A stretch of 25,596 bases of DNA from IMG/VR virus record IMGVR_UViG_3300025030_000388, positions 1 through 25,596 of that record, one strand, 5' to 3'. Below the pieces are notes generated by a model that saw only the letters and a program-made list of their open reading frames with translations, ran no database searches and had not been told where the DNA came from. Source of the stretch: a virus. Made by a program: the position numbers and the translations under genes. Each line of letters starts with the position of its first letter. The first letter of the stretch is position 1. Below, in pieces: positions 1-7,460 of the stretch.

Positions 1-341
1 AAGATTTTAGCTAAATCAATTTTCATGTCTTTACAGATATCTACAACACTAGTACCTTCAGTCTCAAAAAGAATTACATAAGAATGATCATCCTTTTCAA
101 TAAACTTTTTCATAAGGTTGATAGTGAAATAACTTTTACCTGTAGAAGAAGGGCCAGCTATACCAACCCTTTTCCCAAGAAAAATACCCTTATAAATATC
201 CCCATCAGAGAACATACAATTTAGTACAGGAATGCCGGTGTCAAAAAATTCATCATAAGTGTAAGGATTATTATCATCACTCATGATAACTGCGCCATTA
301 CCTATTGATTTTTTCAAACGTTCCAAAGGATTTTTTGCCAT
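1..341 (-). CDS. uvsX: UvsX-like RecA-family recombinase, N-terminal part (runs off window)
   Basis: Strand-exchange recombinase of T4-type phages, which coats ssDNA and drives homologous pairing for recombination-dependent replication. Only the first 113 residues are in the window. They contain the Walker A loop GPSSTGKS after a hydrophobic strand (GKRVGIA), preceded by the family's typical 'GIPVLNCMFSG'-like segment (here PVLNCMFSDGD) and followed by VILFETEGTS, the position where UvsX has LFYDSEFG. The ATG at 341-339 has a GGGAG ribosome site 8 nt upstream. It is the most downstream gene of the minus-strand block. UvsY and UvsW, its functional partners, are encoded on the plus strand at 14370-16551. 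A DnaB-type helicase also has a Walker A loop, but the short N-terminus before it fits UvsX better. Confidence 0.82.
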   Translation of the reverse strand, partial: MAKNPLERLKKSIGNGAVIMSDDNNPYTYDEFFDTGIPVLNCMFSDGDIYKGIFLGKRVGIAGPSSTGKSYFTINLMKKFIEKDDHSYVILFETEGTSVVDICKDMKIDLAKI

Positions 342-371
342 TAATTAACTCCCATTAATATTAAAATAGTA

Positions 372-402
372 CCTTAATGTAAACTCATACTTTACATTAA
401 GG
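372..402 (-). terminator. Perfect 12-bp hairpin upstream of uvsX
   Basis: CCTTAATGTAAA and TTTACATTAAGG form a perfect 12-bp inverted repeat around a 7-nt loop, between the 105-aa gene and uvsX. On the minus strand the stem is followed by TACTATTTT, a poor U-tract. It could be a weak terminator or attenuator, an RNA-processing hairpin, or an operator for uvsX. No canonical promoter is visible in the 76-nt gap. Confidence 0.5.
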
Positions 403-417
403 CGAATTTCTAAAAGT

Positions 418-735
418 TTAACCACGATACTCAGACTTAAGATTATAAATCCTATTCTTAATACTACATAAACGGTTAGTCACTATGGAAAGTTCATATT
501 CCATATTACACATAGGAGACTCTTTCTCTGCCTTACTCTCACATTTATCTTCATTGTATTGAAGTAACATACCACTATCATAAATCTTCTCATAAAGTTC
601 ATGAAAGGCTTCCTCAAGATAAGTGGTCATATCTCTTAGATTCACGATTTGTTGATGAAATGGTGAAACTTCTTTAACACAACAATCATTGGCAAGGCTA
701 CCATTACCCAAACTACCAGAACCAATTTTATTCAT
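418..735 (-). CDS. Hypothetical protein, 105 aa
   Basis: Not recognised. A Gly/Ser/Asn-rich N-terminus (GSGSLGNGS) leads into a mostly helical, charged region of about 80 residues. It has four cysteines (a Cys-Cys pair near residue 19, then near 65, 76 and 90) with no clear metal-binding spacing. An AAGGAG site lies 8 nt before the ATG at 735-733. An in-frame ATG two codons earlier (741) is only 2 nt from that site, so I prefer the later start. It sits between dut and uvsX, in the same direction and probably in the transcript that begins at the promoter near 1220. Confidence 0.6.
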   Translation of the reverse strand: MNKIGSGSLGNGSLANDCCVKEVSPFHQQIVNLRDMTTYLEEAFHELYEKIYDSGMLLQYNEDKCESKAEKESPMCNMEYELSIVTNRLCSIKNRIYNLKSEYRG

Positions 736-752
736 CTTCATTTCTCCTTAAG

Positions 753-1190
753 TTAATTTTTATTAGTACTTCCGAAACCACCTTCACCACGATTAGTTTC
801 TTCTAATGTTTCAACTTCATTAAATTCTACTCGCTCATGTTTAGCAATTACTAACTGAGCAATTCTATCACCATGATTAATTATAAATGGAATGTGGTCA
901 GTGTTAGTGAGGATTACACCTACCTCGCCAGTATAATCAGCATCGATCGTGCCGGGGGAATTTAGGACAGTGATACCATACTTGAGAGCATTACCAGAAC
1001 GAGGGCGAACTTGACCTTCATAACCTTGAGGGATAGAAATAGAAATACCAGTTTTAATCAATTTCCGTTCGCCACACTGAAGACAAACAGTTTCATCTAG
1101 ACAAGCATGAAGATCTAGGCCAGCACTAAATTCTGTTTGATGTTGAGGGATGATTGCCTTGGGATTTTTCTTAACTACGTTAATTTTCAC
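753..1190 (-). CDS. dut: Trimeric dUTP diphosphatase (dUTPase)
   Basis: Hydrolyses dUTP to dUMP and pyrophosphate, keeping uracil out of phage DNA and feeding dTMP synthesis. All five motifs of the homotrimeric family are present in 145 residues: SAGLDLHA (about 22-29), RPRSGNALKYGI (about 62-73), TIDADYTGEVGV (about 81-92, with the catalytic Asp), GDRIAQLVI (about 107-115) and the C-terminal arm RGEGGFGST (about 134-142). The length is normal, so the enzyme looks complete. The start codon is GTG at 1190-1188, 6 nt after AAGGAG; an ATG one base earlier is out of frame and stops at once. It has its own strong sigma70 promoter (1220-1248). Confidence 0.95.
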   Translation of the reverse strand: MKINVVKKNPKAIIPQHQTEFSAGLDLHACLDETVCLQCGERKLIKTGISISIPQGYEGQVRPRSGNALKYGITVLNSPGTIDADYTGEVGVILTNTDHIPFIINHGDRIAQLVIAKHERVEFNEVETLEETNRGEGGFGSTNKN

Positions 1191-1219
1191 ATTTAACTCC
1201 TTCTAAATTTTTATTCATT

Positions 1220-1248
1220 ATTATACCACTAGAGTAATTATTAGTCAA
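1220..1248 (-). promoter_or_regulatory. Sigma70-type promoter driving dut leftward
   Basis: On the minus strand there is TTGACT (1248-1243), a 17-nt spacer and a perfect TATAAT (1225-1220), about 30 nt before the dut GTG. The -35 element overlaps the stop codon of the upstream 64-aa gene. The -35 and the 17-nt spacing match the promoters at 10237-10265 and 13405-13433. Confidence 0.8.
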
Positions 1249-1439
1249 TCATTTTCTTTAAGAAATTTAATTGGTATCCCTCTATATTCCTCATACAATC
1301 CAAAACCACGGAAATACTTATACTCATCAAACTCTTCATCGTCGAGACAAAATGCCTCTATAACCTTACCAGAGTTAATAGCAGATTCAACAACTTTATC
1401 TAATTGTTGTAAAATGTTATCACGATAAATTACCCTCAT
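1245..1439 (-). CDS. Hypothetical protein, 64 aa
   Basis: Not recognised. A short acidic protein (LDDEEFDEYKYF in the middle) rich in aromatic residues in its second half, with no membrane segment or metal motif. Its ATG overlaps the stop of the upstream nuclease gene at 1439, so it is probably translationally coupled. Its own stop lies inside the dut promoter -35 box. Confidence 0.6.
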   Translation of the reverse strand: MRVIYRDNILQQLDKVVESAINSGKVIEAFCLDDEEFDEYKYFRGFGLYEEYRGIPIKFLKEND

Positions 1440-1966
1440 TATTTCTCCTCAAGTTTCTTTAACAAATCAAAAAATACATCACAGTCAATACTCACGATTG
1501 CCTTATCTCTATCTCGCCTTGTCACTAAAAGCCAATTAGTATTAGGTAAGATATTCTTTCTCGCTTGTTCCACTGCTGATTTAAAACTGAATGAATTTCC
1601 TGCTTTTGCTTCGACAGACCATTTAAATTTCTCCTTGGCGATTCCAGTTAACCTAACATCAGTTCCAGATTGTCCCATCTCGCGTCCACAAATCATCTCG
1701 TCTTTGCCAATAGGTAGGTTTAAGAGTTCTCCTATTTTTTTAGCAACATCATTCTGAAGATTTCTACCCTTTGCCTTGGCTGAGGACGTTTTGATTTTGG
1801 CCTTAACTTTAGGTTCAAAGAAACTTCCAGTATTAAAATTAGTATACCCTAAAATTTTATCCTTCTTACCTTCAGGACAATTTAAATGGAATTCTCTATG
1901 GAACTCTTTTGTTTTACCACAATTCTTACACTTAATTTTAGCTTCAGCTTCTTCTTTTTTATTCAT
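1439..1966 (-). CDS. Putative PD-(D/E)XK nuclease with N-terminal zinc ribbon
   Basis: Likely a metal-dependent DNA nuclease. Residues 13-30 hold a CxxC...H...C cluster that could bind zinc. Residues 66-121 resemble a PD-(D/E)XK core: a helix (GRNLQNDVAKKIGELL), then GTDVRL with Asp103, then a strand WSVEAK giving the E-x-K signature (Glu119, Lys121). A helix with QARKN (135-139) follows, as in resolvase-like members. The target is unknown; neighbours (gp46, dut, uvsX) suggest recombination or branched-DNA processing. The ATG at 1966 is 6 nt after AAGGAA and overlaps the end of the upstream gene by 8 nt. The general fold is fairly certain; the substrate is not. Confidence 0.7.
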   Translation of the reverse strand: MNKKEEAEAKIKCKNCGKTKEFHREFHLNCPEGKKDKILGYTNFNTGSFFEPKVKAKIKTSSAKAKGRNLQNDVAKKIGELLNLPIGKDEMICGREMGQSGTDVRLTGIAKEKFKWSVEAKAGNSFSFKSAVEQARKNILPNTNWLLVTRRDRDKAIVSIDCDVFFDLLKKLEEK

Positions 1967-2177
1967 CTGATTCCTTTAATTTCTTTAAAAGGTAAGCTAA
2001 CAAATCTTCAGATAAGATATGTCCTATACAACATCCAGTGACAGCACACCTATAACTATTTTTAGCTTTAGGATTAAAGGAGTGACACCTATAACACTCT
2101 TCTTCAATACTTAAAGCGTCAATTAACTTTTTAAACCTGCCATTATCAATATTAATTAACTTTTCCTTGAGATTCAT
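1959..2177 (-). CDS. Small Cys-rich hypothetical protein, 72 aa
   Basis: Not recognised. Residues 28-50 contain CYRCHSFN followed by CAVTGCCIGH, i.e. five cysteines and two histidines that could form a small zinc site. Both ends are helical and charged. The gene overlaps the nuclease gene downstream by 8 nt. Upstream lies the 12-bp hairpin at 2197-2242. Confidence 0.6.
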   Translation of the reverse strand: MNLKEKLINIDNGRFKKLIDALSIEEECYRCHSFNPKAKNSYRCAVTGCCIGHILSEDLLAYLLKKLKESDE

Positions 2178-2196
2178 TCATTACCTCTAACGAAAT

Positions 2197-2242
2197 TTAT
2201 CTTTTGTCCTAAGAGTCTATTTGTTCTCAAGACAAAAGATAA
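2197..2242 (-). repeat. 12-bp inverted repeat between two early genes
   Basis: TTATCTTTTGTC (2197-2208) and GACAAAAGATAA (2231-2242) are perfect complements separated by 22 nt. They fill the gap between the 86-aa gene (ends 2250) and the 72-aa gene (starts 2177). There is no U-tract after the stem in the minus direction, so I do not call it a classic terminator. An operator-like or RNA-processing role is possible. Confidence 0.5.
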
Positions 2243-2249
2243 TATAGTG

Positions 2250-2510
2250 TTAATTAATTGGAGCTAAGACGACACAAGGAGGAGTTGAAGATTTAAATTC
2301 TTGCCACTCATCCCTTTCCATACAAGCGTCCTCGGCACTCCAATTTGTAGAATAAACGTCACCACTCCAAGTGCTATCAGCTTCATAAACAGCATCAGGA
2401 TCTACACAGGATAATGGGCTATAACCATTTCCCTCTGCATCCTTTTGAAGGATAACAATAGAGTCTTGTGGCATCAATTGAAGTTCAGCAATTAACTCTT
2501 TAACTGTCAT
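2250..2510 (-). CDS. Conserved phage hypothetical protein, 86 aa
   Basis: Begins MTVKELIAELQLMPQDSIV. From memory this is a common N-terminus of small phage proteins of unknown function (a helix, then 'MPQD..V'), followed by a strand and a KDAEGNGYSPL loop. The remainder is acidic and rich in Trp and Ser. No catalytic motif is visible. The ATG overlaps the upstream stop as TAATG, suggesting coupling. Confidence 0.65.
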   Translation of the reverse strand: MTVKELIAELQLMPQDSIVILQKDAEGNGYSPLSCVDPDAVYEADSTWSGDVYSTNWSAEDACMERDEWQEFKSSTPPCVVLAPIN

Positions 2511-2776
2511 TAGAATATAATCTCCTGTTTAAGTTCTTCCTTAACTTCACTAGGATCATCGAGGACTAAAATTTTACGAAGACAATTACAGATAATGGGA
2601 ATGTTATGAGTGACATCGAATCCTTTATGAAGTCTGCCTAAACATTTAGAGCAACCTTTAGGAACTTCGCTAGTCTTACACGTAAAAGGTTTACCATCTC
2701 GCATCGTATGACCATAACAATCAATCGTCACATCATAAGTTTTCTTCTGTTCAATTACTACTTGATCTTCAACCAT
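2510..2776 (-). CDS. Small Cys-rich hypothetical protein, 88 aa
   Basis: Not recognised. Seven cysteines include CSKC (about 42-45) and CNC (about 63-65), so a small zinc-binding fold is likely. The C-terminus is acidic and helical. It is coupled at both ends by TAATG overlaps with its neighbours. Confidence 0.6.
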   Translation of the reverse strand: MVEDQVVIEQKKTYDVTIDCYGHTMRDGKPFTCKTSEVPKGCSKCLGRLHKGFDVTHNIPIICNCLRKILVLDDPSEVKEELKQEIIF

Positions 2777-3285
2777 TAATATTTCTCCTCTAGGTAATAG
2801 TGGGTGTTATATACTTGGTATTTCCTACCAGCAAATTTATCTTTAATATTTTCCTCACCAACAATAAACTTAAGATTATCAGTTTCAGCACATCTAGTGT
2901 TACCAAGAATTTGAGTTATTCCTAATACTCTGCAAATACTAATAATCATCTCATAATGATAACGAACTTCTCTAAGGTTAGCTACACGAACAAGAGTTAA
3001 GGTATTAGTGTTATAACCTTCACTAAGAAGATTAACGATATTTAATACATCTCGGTTAGTCCTACCTGTTTGTCTATACTTAATCTGATCAAAAGCTTGT
3101 TTACCCTTACAACGAAGATTATGAAGGATAAAAGATTCCCTCTTAGGATTATCAAGAAGATGATCTAGAATTTTTGTGTCACTAATTTTGTTAATTTCGT
3201 CGTGCCACGAATGAGCACAAGGTACACACCCAAATCTTATCCTACGAAAATGTTTACTCTTACTATCACACCAAGGACAAATCAT
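2776..3285 (-). CDS. Zinc-ribbon protein of unknown function, 169 aa
   Basis: The N-terminus MICPWC...FGCVPCAHSW contains two CxxC pairs, a typical zinc ribbon (residues 3-6 and 20-23). The remaining 140 residues are helical with a basic stretch RQTGRTNRDVLNIVNLL. This could be a small nucleic-acid-binding protein, but I do not recognise the family. A longer frame opens 10 codons earlier, but that part overlaps the upstream 45-aa gene. The ATG at 3285 has GGAG 5 nt upstream, so I chose it. Confidence 0.62.
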   Translation of the reverse strand: MICPWCDSKSKHFRRIRFGCVPCAHSWHDEINKISDTKILDHLLDNPKRESFILHNLRCKGKQAFDQIKYRQTGRTNRDVLNIVNLLSEGYNTNTLTLVRVANLREVRYHYEMIISICRVLGITQILGNTRCAETDNLKFIVGEENIKDKFAGRKYQVYNTHYYLEEKY

Positions 3286-3296
3286 ATAGTCTCCAA

Positions 3297-3434
3297 TTAT
3301 TTTATATAACCACACTCAGGGGTAACACACTTCTTTACTCCAAAGAAAGGTTTACTTTTCAAGACACGCTCACCGCAACGAGGACACAAACAGGCAGAAG
3401 GGTGAAATTTCAAAGATTCCTTTTCATCATTCAT
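3297..3434 (-). CDS. Small zinc-ribbon peptide, 45 aa
   Basis: A complete reading frame in the gap between gp46 and the 169-aa gene. It encodes two CxxC-like pairs: CPRCGER (about 22-28) and CVTPECGY (about 36-43), a compact four-Cys zinc ribbon. It ends 12 nt before the start of the next gene and begins 2 nt before the gp46 stop codon region. No strong ribosome site is seen, so translation may depend on termination of an upstream reading frame. Function unknown. Confidence 0.55.
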   Translation of the reverse strand: MNDEKESLKFHPSACLCPRCGERVLKSKPFFGVKKCVTPECGYIK

Positions 3435-3435
3435 T

Positions 3436-5130
3436 TTAAATAATCTCCAATTTGGTAAATCTTTGTTTAGTTGCTAGGTAACTGATATCAGCTAATTGTT
3501 TAAAGCGTTCATCATGAGTAATAAAATTAATACTATAATCCTTAGACTTAAATAGGGTGAATATTTTCTCAACTCCTAAAACATCGTCCATATCTCCCAT
3601 TGTCTCATCAAAACAAATCAAATTACAGTTAACATTATTTTTCAGCTTACTAATCTCAAGAAAACTAAACATTAATGCTAAGTCACATCTTTGCTTCTCT
3701 CCTGAACTAAATGACGTATAACTTGTTCCAGCATTTTTACTAACTATCTTTTCCTCTAATTCATCATTAAAAATGATCTTATATTTTGCCTCAAGAATCT
3801 CAAGATAATTATTGACGTAAGAGTTAAGGACTGGCACATATTTATTGATGATGTAACGCTTGATTCCTTTATCACTGATTAATTTCTGTACTATTGTAAC
3901 ATTTTTCTTCTCATTAGTCAAGGTAATCTTTTCGCCAAGTTTATTATCTTTCTCTATATTAAGAGAATCTAATTTCGTTTGATTATCAGAACCAACTTCA
4001 ACAACCCTGTTTAATTCAGCCTTAAGTTGAATTATTTTTTGAGAATTATTGTTAGCCAATATTTCATTTTTAGAAATCTGCAACTGAGTTTTAGAGAGAA
4101 AATCTTGAATCTCCAGATCACCATTCTCAGCATTCTTGACCTTAACCATCCTGTCATCAGCGACTTTTTTCTTTTCATTTAAAATCTCCAAGTCCTTCTT
4201 AGCTTGGTCTAGTCTTTGCGCTGAATCTAGGATTTCCTGATTACAGGTAGGACAGACATTACCCTTAGAATAAAAGTTTATGTCCTTATTTACCCTATTC
4301 ACCTCAGAGGAAATATTAGCTAAGGATGTTACTACCTTATCTTTGTAATCAAGGAACTTTCTTAACTCCTTACGATTCTCTTTATACTTCTTTAACTCAC
4401 ATTCTAAGTCAACGTTAATGTTTCCCATTTCGATATTTTCGTCTTCTAAACTTATAATGAGATTTTTGATTTCTAATTTACGTTCTTCGCCAGTATTAAC
4501 CTCTTTCTCAATGAAATCCTCAATCAACTCAATGTTACTGTTGATTCTTTCAACATCTTTATCTAAGAATAATTCATCTTGTTTAAGTTGAGTGAGCCGC
4601 TTCTTGATATTATCATTCATCTCTGAGAGTAAGGTGATACCTAAGATAGTTTCAATGAACTGTCTCTTATCCTTAGCCTCAAGTTCTAGGAATGGAGTGT
4701 AAAAACGATTAGAGATAATTAAGATTTGTTTAATGATGGAAGGGGTTAAGCCAGTGATACCCTCTAGAATTTCCTGATAATCTTTGGTGTGAGATTCTTC
4801 ATCAATCTTGTGTTCTTTATCTCTTCCACCCTTATAGATTTCAAATAAATTAGGTTTAATTCCTCTTCTGAGGAAGTATGAGATTTCATTAATCTTAAAG
4901 GAGAGTTCAACTAGGCAATCTTTTTTGTTAGTCGCGTTGACTAGATCACCCTTATTGATATCACGATAAGGTTTGCCAGTGAGAACAAAATATAAGGATT
5001 CTATAATGGCGCTCTTACCCGCCCCATTCCTGCCGCTTATGACAGACACTTGACCTTTATTGAAATTAAAGGTTGTGGGTGCATTGCCATAGCTCAAAAA
5101 ATTCTTGATGGTTATATCTAAAATTTGCAT
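3436..5130 (-). CDS. 46: gp46-like (Rad50/SbcC) recombination nuclease ATPase subunit
   Basis: ATPase partner of gp47. Together they resect DNA ends for recombination-dependent replication and help degrade host DNA. The 564 residues show the full SMC/Rad50 plan: Walker A GRNGAGKS (33-40), a long coiled coil, a zinc hook CPTC (293-296), a second coiled coil, the ABC signature FSSGEKQR (474-481), Walker B NLICFDETMG (503-512) and an H-loop NFITHD (535-540). The length matches T4 gp46. Small genes separate it from gp47 (6465-7460), as in T4. The start is ATG at 5130. Confidence 0.95.
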   Translation of the reverse strand: MQILDITIKNFLSYGNAPTTFNFNKGQVSVISGRNGAGKSAIIESLYFVLTGKPYRDINKGDLVNATNKKDCLVELSFKINEISYFLRRGIKPNLFEIYKGGRDKEHKIDEESHTKDYQEILEGITGLTPSIIKQILIISNRFYTPFLELEAKDKRQFIETILGITLLSEMNDNIKKRLTQLKQDELFLDKDVERINSNIELIEDFIEKEVNTGEERKLEIKNLIISLEDENIEMGNINVDLECELKKYKENRKELRKFLDYKDKVVTSLANISSEVNRVNKDINFYSKGNVCPTCNQEILDSAQRLDQAKKDLEILNEKKKVADDRMVKVKNAENGDLEIQDFLSKTQLQISKNEILANNNSQKIIQLKAELNRVVEVGSDNQTKLDSLNIEKDNKLGEKITLTNEKKNVTIVQKLISDKGIKRYIINKYVPVLNSYVNNYLEILEAKYKIIFNDELEEKIVSKNAGTSYTSFSSGEKQRCDLALMFSFLEISKLKNNVNCNLICFDETMGDMDDVLGVEKIFTLFKSKDYSINFITHDERFKQLADISYLATKQRFTKLEII

Positions 5131-5133
5131 TAA

Positions 5134-5421
5134 TTATTCCCTATAATCGTCGTAAATTTCAATTACACCCAACCAATCATCTTCATGAATAAAATCCTCA
5201 AATTTATAATGTTCGTGTGCTGATTCCATATGAATAATAATTTTACCAACCTCTTTAATCAAAGCAGTTACATCATCAATAGTGTTTAACTCAACACTAT
5301 AAATAAATTTTCTATCCTCTTCATCATCCCAACTTTTTAAACGGGATTTATAAAGTTCAGCAGACTCACAGGGTTTACATTTCAAATCCCAATCTGTAGT
5401 TCTAAAAATTACATATTTCAT
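5134..5421 (-). CDS. Hypothetical protein, 95 aa
   Basis: Not recognised. A small acidic alpha/beta protein; the N-terminus MKYVIFRTTDWDLKC is a strand followed by a Cys-rich turn (CKPC). An upstream frame of 12 codons exists but overlaps the HD gene. The ATG at 5421 has GGAG 8 nt upstream and forms an ATGA overlap with the HD-gene stop (5418-5421), which decides the start and suggests coupled translation. Confidence 0.6.
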   Translation of the reverse strand: MKYVIFRTTDWDLKCKPCESAELYKSRLKSWDDEEDRKFIYSVELNTIDDVTALIKEVGKIIIHMESAHEHYKFEDFIHEDDWLGVIEIYDDYRE

Positions 5422-5936
5422 TTTCCATACTCCATCAGTTCGTCTAAGGTGTCCCACATTTTCATGTAAGAAAATTCATCATAACGTAAGGTATCACGAA
5501 AATATTGATACTCACTCTTATACATCTTATAATGACGCTCACCTTTAGGACTTCTACGAACGTTCTGAATCCTATCAGCAAGTTTTACCACAATAGCTCT
5601 ATCGTCTTCTCTTATCATAGGATAAGTACTTTTATGTCTTTGTTCTCTATTATTACCACCTTTATCAGTAACTAACCAGACAATATTGTATACACGTTCA
5701 CCAAAAGCGTTAACTAAATATGATGAGGTTGTATCAGTGTCCTCAAGAGTATCATGAAGCAAAGAAGCTAAAATGACATCTTCAGAAAATTCATAATCAA
5801 TGATCTCATGAAGCAAAAAATGACATACCCCAAACAAGTGATTGTTATAATAATCTAATCCATGTTTCTCAATAGCAAAATTAGCTGCTTTAAGAAATAA
5901 CTCATGAAATTTATAATCTTCTTCATCCATTAACAT
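5418..5936 (-). CDS. HD-domain hydrolase of the RelA/SpoT (MESH1-like) type
   Basis: Likely a metal-dependent phosphohydrolase related to the (p)ppGpp-hydrolase half of SpoT. Counting from the chosen start, it has an early metal-ligand histidine (around 33-39), LLHDTLEDTDTT (60-70) with the HD pair and the following ED, and KLADRIQNVR (118-127) with the distal Asp. FGERVYNIVWLVT (78-90) also matches the family. No synthetase domain is present. The ATG at 5936 starts 1 nt after the upstream stop. The frame is open further upstream (to 6032), but that part overlaps the preceding gene by about 95 nt and is probably not translated. The substrate could be ppGpp or another nucleotide. Confidence 0.75.
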   Translation of the reverse strand: MLMDEEDYKFHELFLKAANFAIEKHGLDYYNNHLFGVCHFLLHEIIDYEFSEDVILASLLHDTLEDTDTTSSYLVNAFGERVYNIVWLVTDKGGNNREQRHKSTYPMIREDDRAIVVKLADRIQNVRRSPKGERHYKMYKSEYQYFRDTLRYDEFSYMKMWDTLDELMEYGK

Positions 5937-5937
5937 A

Positions 5938-6231
5938 TCATTTCCAGTTGTACCATCCATGAGCGTTACGTTGTCCTTTGCGTCTTGGTTTCTTGTCTTC
6001 GCAATACGAGAGTGTATCTTCAGGAGGTTCATAACACGATAACATATCTTCTAAATCCCTTCTAAGTATATATTCGTCTTCAACCAATAATACTTTCTGA
6101 AGACTTTTATCATGAATCTCAGACTCATCAACAATTATACAATCAACATTAGCTTCCTTCAACTTATCTTCAATAGCTTTTCGCATAACTAAATCTATTC
6201 CCGCACCAATCAACGCAATCTTATGATTCAT
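5938..6231 (-). CDS. Hypothetical protein, 97 aa
   Basis: Not recognised. The N-terminus MNHKIALIGAGIDLVMRKAI reads as a beta-alpha start like a small nucleotide-binding or receiver-type fold, and DCIIVDESE as a second strand, but no complete motif follows. The C-terminus is basic (PRRKGQR). AAGGAAT lies 9 nt before the ATG. Confidence 0.55.
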   Translation of the reverse strand: MNHKIALIGAGIDLVMRKAIEDKLKEANVDCIIVDESEIHDKSLQKVLLVEDEYILRRDLEDMLSCYEPPEDTLSYCEDKKPRRKGQRNAHGWYNWK

Positions 6232-6243
6232 CTCACGATTCCT

Positions 6244-6468
6244 TTAGATTGTAATCTGAGCTATAAATAATCTTCCATCTGGTAATAGAATTAAACACTC
6301 ACCTTTGGCTTCTCTATCATCTCGGTTTAGAATTATTGCTTTTTGAGGAGATTCCATTAAATATTTATGAGGTAACAGATTTGCTAATTTATGTTTTCCT
6401 CTAACCGACATACCATCGATTGCAGAATTCCATAAAGATGTTTCGTCGAGTTCGTTTTCAATATTCAT
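6244..6468 (-). CDS. Hypothetical protein, 74 aa
   Basis: Not recognised. A helical N-terminal half is followed by a probable beta-hairpin (ECLILLPDGRLFIAQITI). Its ATG overlaps the gp47 stop codon (ATGA at 6465-6468), so it is probably translated by coupling to gp47. Confidence 0.55.
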   Translation of the reverse strand: MNIENELDETSLWNSAIDGMSVRGKHKLANLLPHKYLMESPQKAIILNRDDREAKGECLILLPDGRLFIAQITI

Positions 6469-7460
6469 CTCATCATCACTTTCTTATATTCTTCCTCAAA
6501 AATCCTAACGATATCGTCTTTATTATCTAATGCTTCAGTCTCAACATATTCATTCCAAAGCTCAATCACGCTACCATTATAATTCACAGTTGAATCTAAG
6601 GTAATTGATTCTACCATAAAATTATCTACGATGTCAAGGTTAATTATCTCATCTGTCATTTTTTGAATCAGTTTGTTCATAGGAATACTTTGTTCACAAT
6701 TTATGAACAAGCGAACATTCTTACATTTCAAATCATCAATATTAAAATCATCCTTCTCAATATCAACCTCAACATGATAATAGTTAGGATTCTTTAATAA
6801 TTCTAATTCGCCATTAGTATCGTTAAACACTCCAATATGCTTATTTTCGTTACAGTCACCCCAATTCATTTCATAGGGAGCGCCAAGGTAGGTAATGTTG
6901 CCCCTCTCGCTATAACAATGATAATGACCAGAGATAACTTTATCAAATTTATTTAGGAGTTCTCGGTCAATGGTGTCATGAAGAGAATTAATCCCCTTCA
7001 TTAATTTAAACCCCGCCAACTCAAAATGACCGATAAGATATTTAGCCTTAGTTTCCTCTAAGGCTTTACTAATTTGTTCAACGTTAGATTCATTAATCCA
7101 TGATGAGTAAAATATCTTTTCTGGACTGTAATGATACGGATTGGCTATCACGGCACTGTCAAGGAAATGTGAGGGGGAGTTTAATTCATTAGTATTTTTA
7201 AAATAACAATCATGATTACCTAAACATACTGTACCCAATTTAGGTTCGATCATACCCAAGAACCATTTAGCTAATTTCATAGCGTGTAACGAAATAGCCT
7301 TACGATTATGAAACAGATCACCCAAGAGACACACACTATCTATTTCAGGATCGTTAACTTGTCTAATAATCCATTCTAACGATTCTTTCTGATACTTAAG
7401 AAAGTTTTCATCTGATTCGTTAATACCAATGTGTAAATCGCCTATTAGGATTTGTTTCAT
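6465..7460 (-). CDS. 47: gp47-like (Mre11/SbcD) recombination nuclease subunit
   Basis: Metallophosphoesterase nuclease that works with gp46 to process DNA ends. The 331 residues carry the five calcineurin-type motifs: GDLHIG (7-12), GDLFHNR (47-53), GNHD (81-84), a GHFE (144-147) and GHYH (178-181). Length and order match T4 gp47. The ATG forms an ATGA overlap with the upstream gene's stop at 7457-7460. The C-terminal 130 residues are the variable capping region. Confidence 0.95.
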   Translation of the reverse strand: MKQILIGDLHIGINESDENFLKYQKESLEWIIRQVNDPEIDSVCLLGDLFHNRKAISLHAMKLAKWFLGMIEPKLGTVCLGNHDCYFKNTNELNSPSHFLDSAVIANPYHYSPEKIFYSSWINESNVEQISKALEETKAKYLIGHFELAGFKLMKGINSLHDTIDRELLNKFDKVISGHYHCYSERGNITYLGAPYEMNWGDCNENKHIGVFNDTNGELELLKNPNYYHVEVDIEKDDFNIDDLKCKNVRLFINCEQSIPMNKLIQKMTDEIINLDIVDNFMVESITLDSTVNYNGSVIELWNEYVETEALDNKDDIVRIFEEEYKKVMMR

